Below are positions 5,577 through 5,579 of a DNA stretch of 5,579 nt, in pieces. The stretch's first letter is position 1, and each line of letters begins with the position of its first letter. The stretch lies in contig JAISRU010000226.1 of the NCBI GenBank assembly GCA_031273515.1, positions 1 through 5,579 on the forward strand, given 5' to 3'. The notes under the pieces were generated by a model. That model was not told the DNA's origin and did not search any database. It saw only the letters and a list, made by a program, of their open reading frames with translations. The stretch comes from Bacteroidales bacterium. GTDB lineage: Bacteria; Bacteroidota; Bacteroidia; Bacteroidales; WCHB1-69. The translations under genes were made by a program, and so were the position numbers.

Positions 5577-5579
5577 TAG

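Noticed and set aside
1..5579. CRISPR array, tRNA or rRNA genes
   Set aside because: No regularly spaced repeats, cloverleaf structures or rRNA-like sequence were seen on either strand.

Overview
The window looks like a chromosomal segment from a Bacteroidota species, probably Bacteroidales-like. The evidence is Bacteroidetes-type promoters (TTG, then about 19-23 nt, then TAnnTTTG), starts preceded by A-rich DNA rather than strong Shine-Dalgarno sites, an FtsK of the Bacteroidetes sequence type, and a secreted protein with a type IX secretion (T9SS) C-terminal sorting domain. All recognisable genes lie on the minus strand, so the text reads them from right to left.

Right end (about 5167-5579): there is a degraded group II intron. 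A well-formed domain VI (D6) with a bulged branch-point adenosine ends at about 5167, the domain V (D5) next to it is only half convincing, and no reverse transcriptase ORF is present. Right of it, a perfect 11-bp inverted repeat overlaps a candidate plus-strand promoter that would serve a gene beyond the window. From 4797 to 5166 there is AT-rich spacer with two copies of a short motif and no convincing gene.

Middle: a 235-residue T9SS cargo protein (4035-4742) has its own promoter and a clear intrinsic terminator (3979-4004). Next is a 140-residue probable lipoprotein (3472-3894) with a Rieske-like fold in which both histidine ligands are replaced (CxY and CxxC instead of CxH and CxxH). About 430 bp of spacer follows, holding a GC-rich hairpin, a short tandem repeat and the ftsK leader.

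Left: a complete 882-residue FtsK/SpoIIIE DNA translocase (387-3035) is the one housekeeping gene. It ends just before an AT-rich 15-bp hairpin (316-353), a plausible terminator. The loop of that hairpin holds the -33 element of a promoter aimed at an IS4/IS1634-type transposase, whose first 95 or so codons run off the left edge and which lacks an ordinary start codon.

The genes do not form an obvious pathway or operon. The window reads as a housekeeping division gene and two envelope or secreted proteins, bounded by an insertion sequence on one side and a decayed retroelement on the other. I found no convincing new multi-gene system. The most unusual points are the His-less Rieske-like lipoprotein, the intron remnant without its ORF, and the two promoters whose -33 elements sit in hairpin loops.
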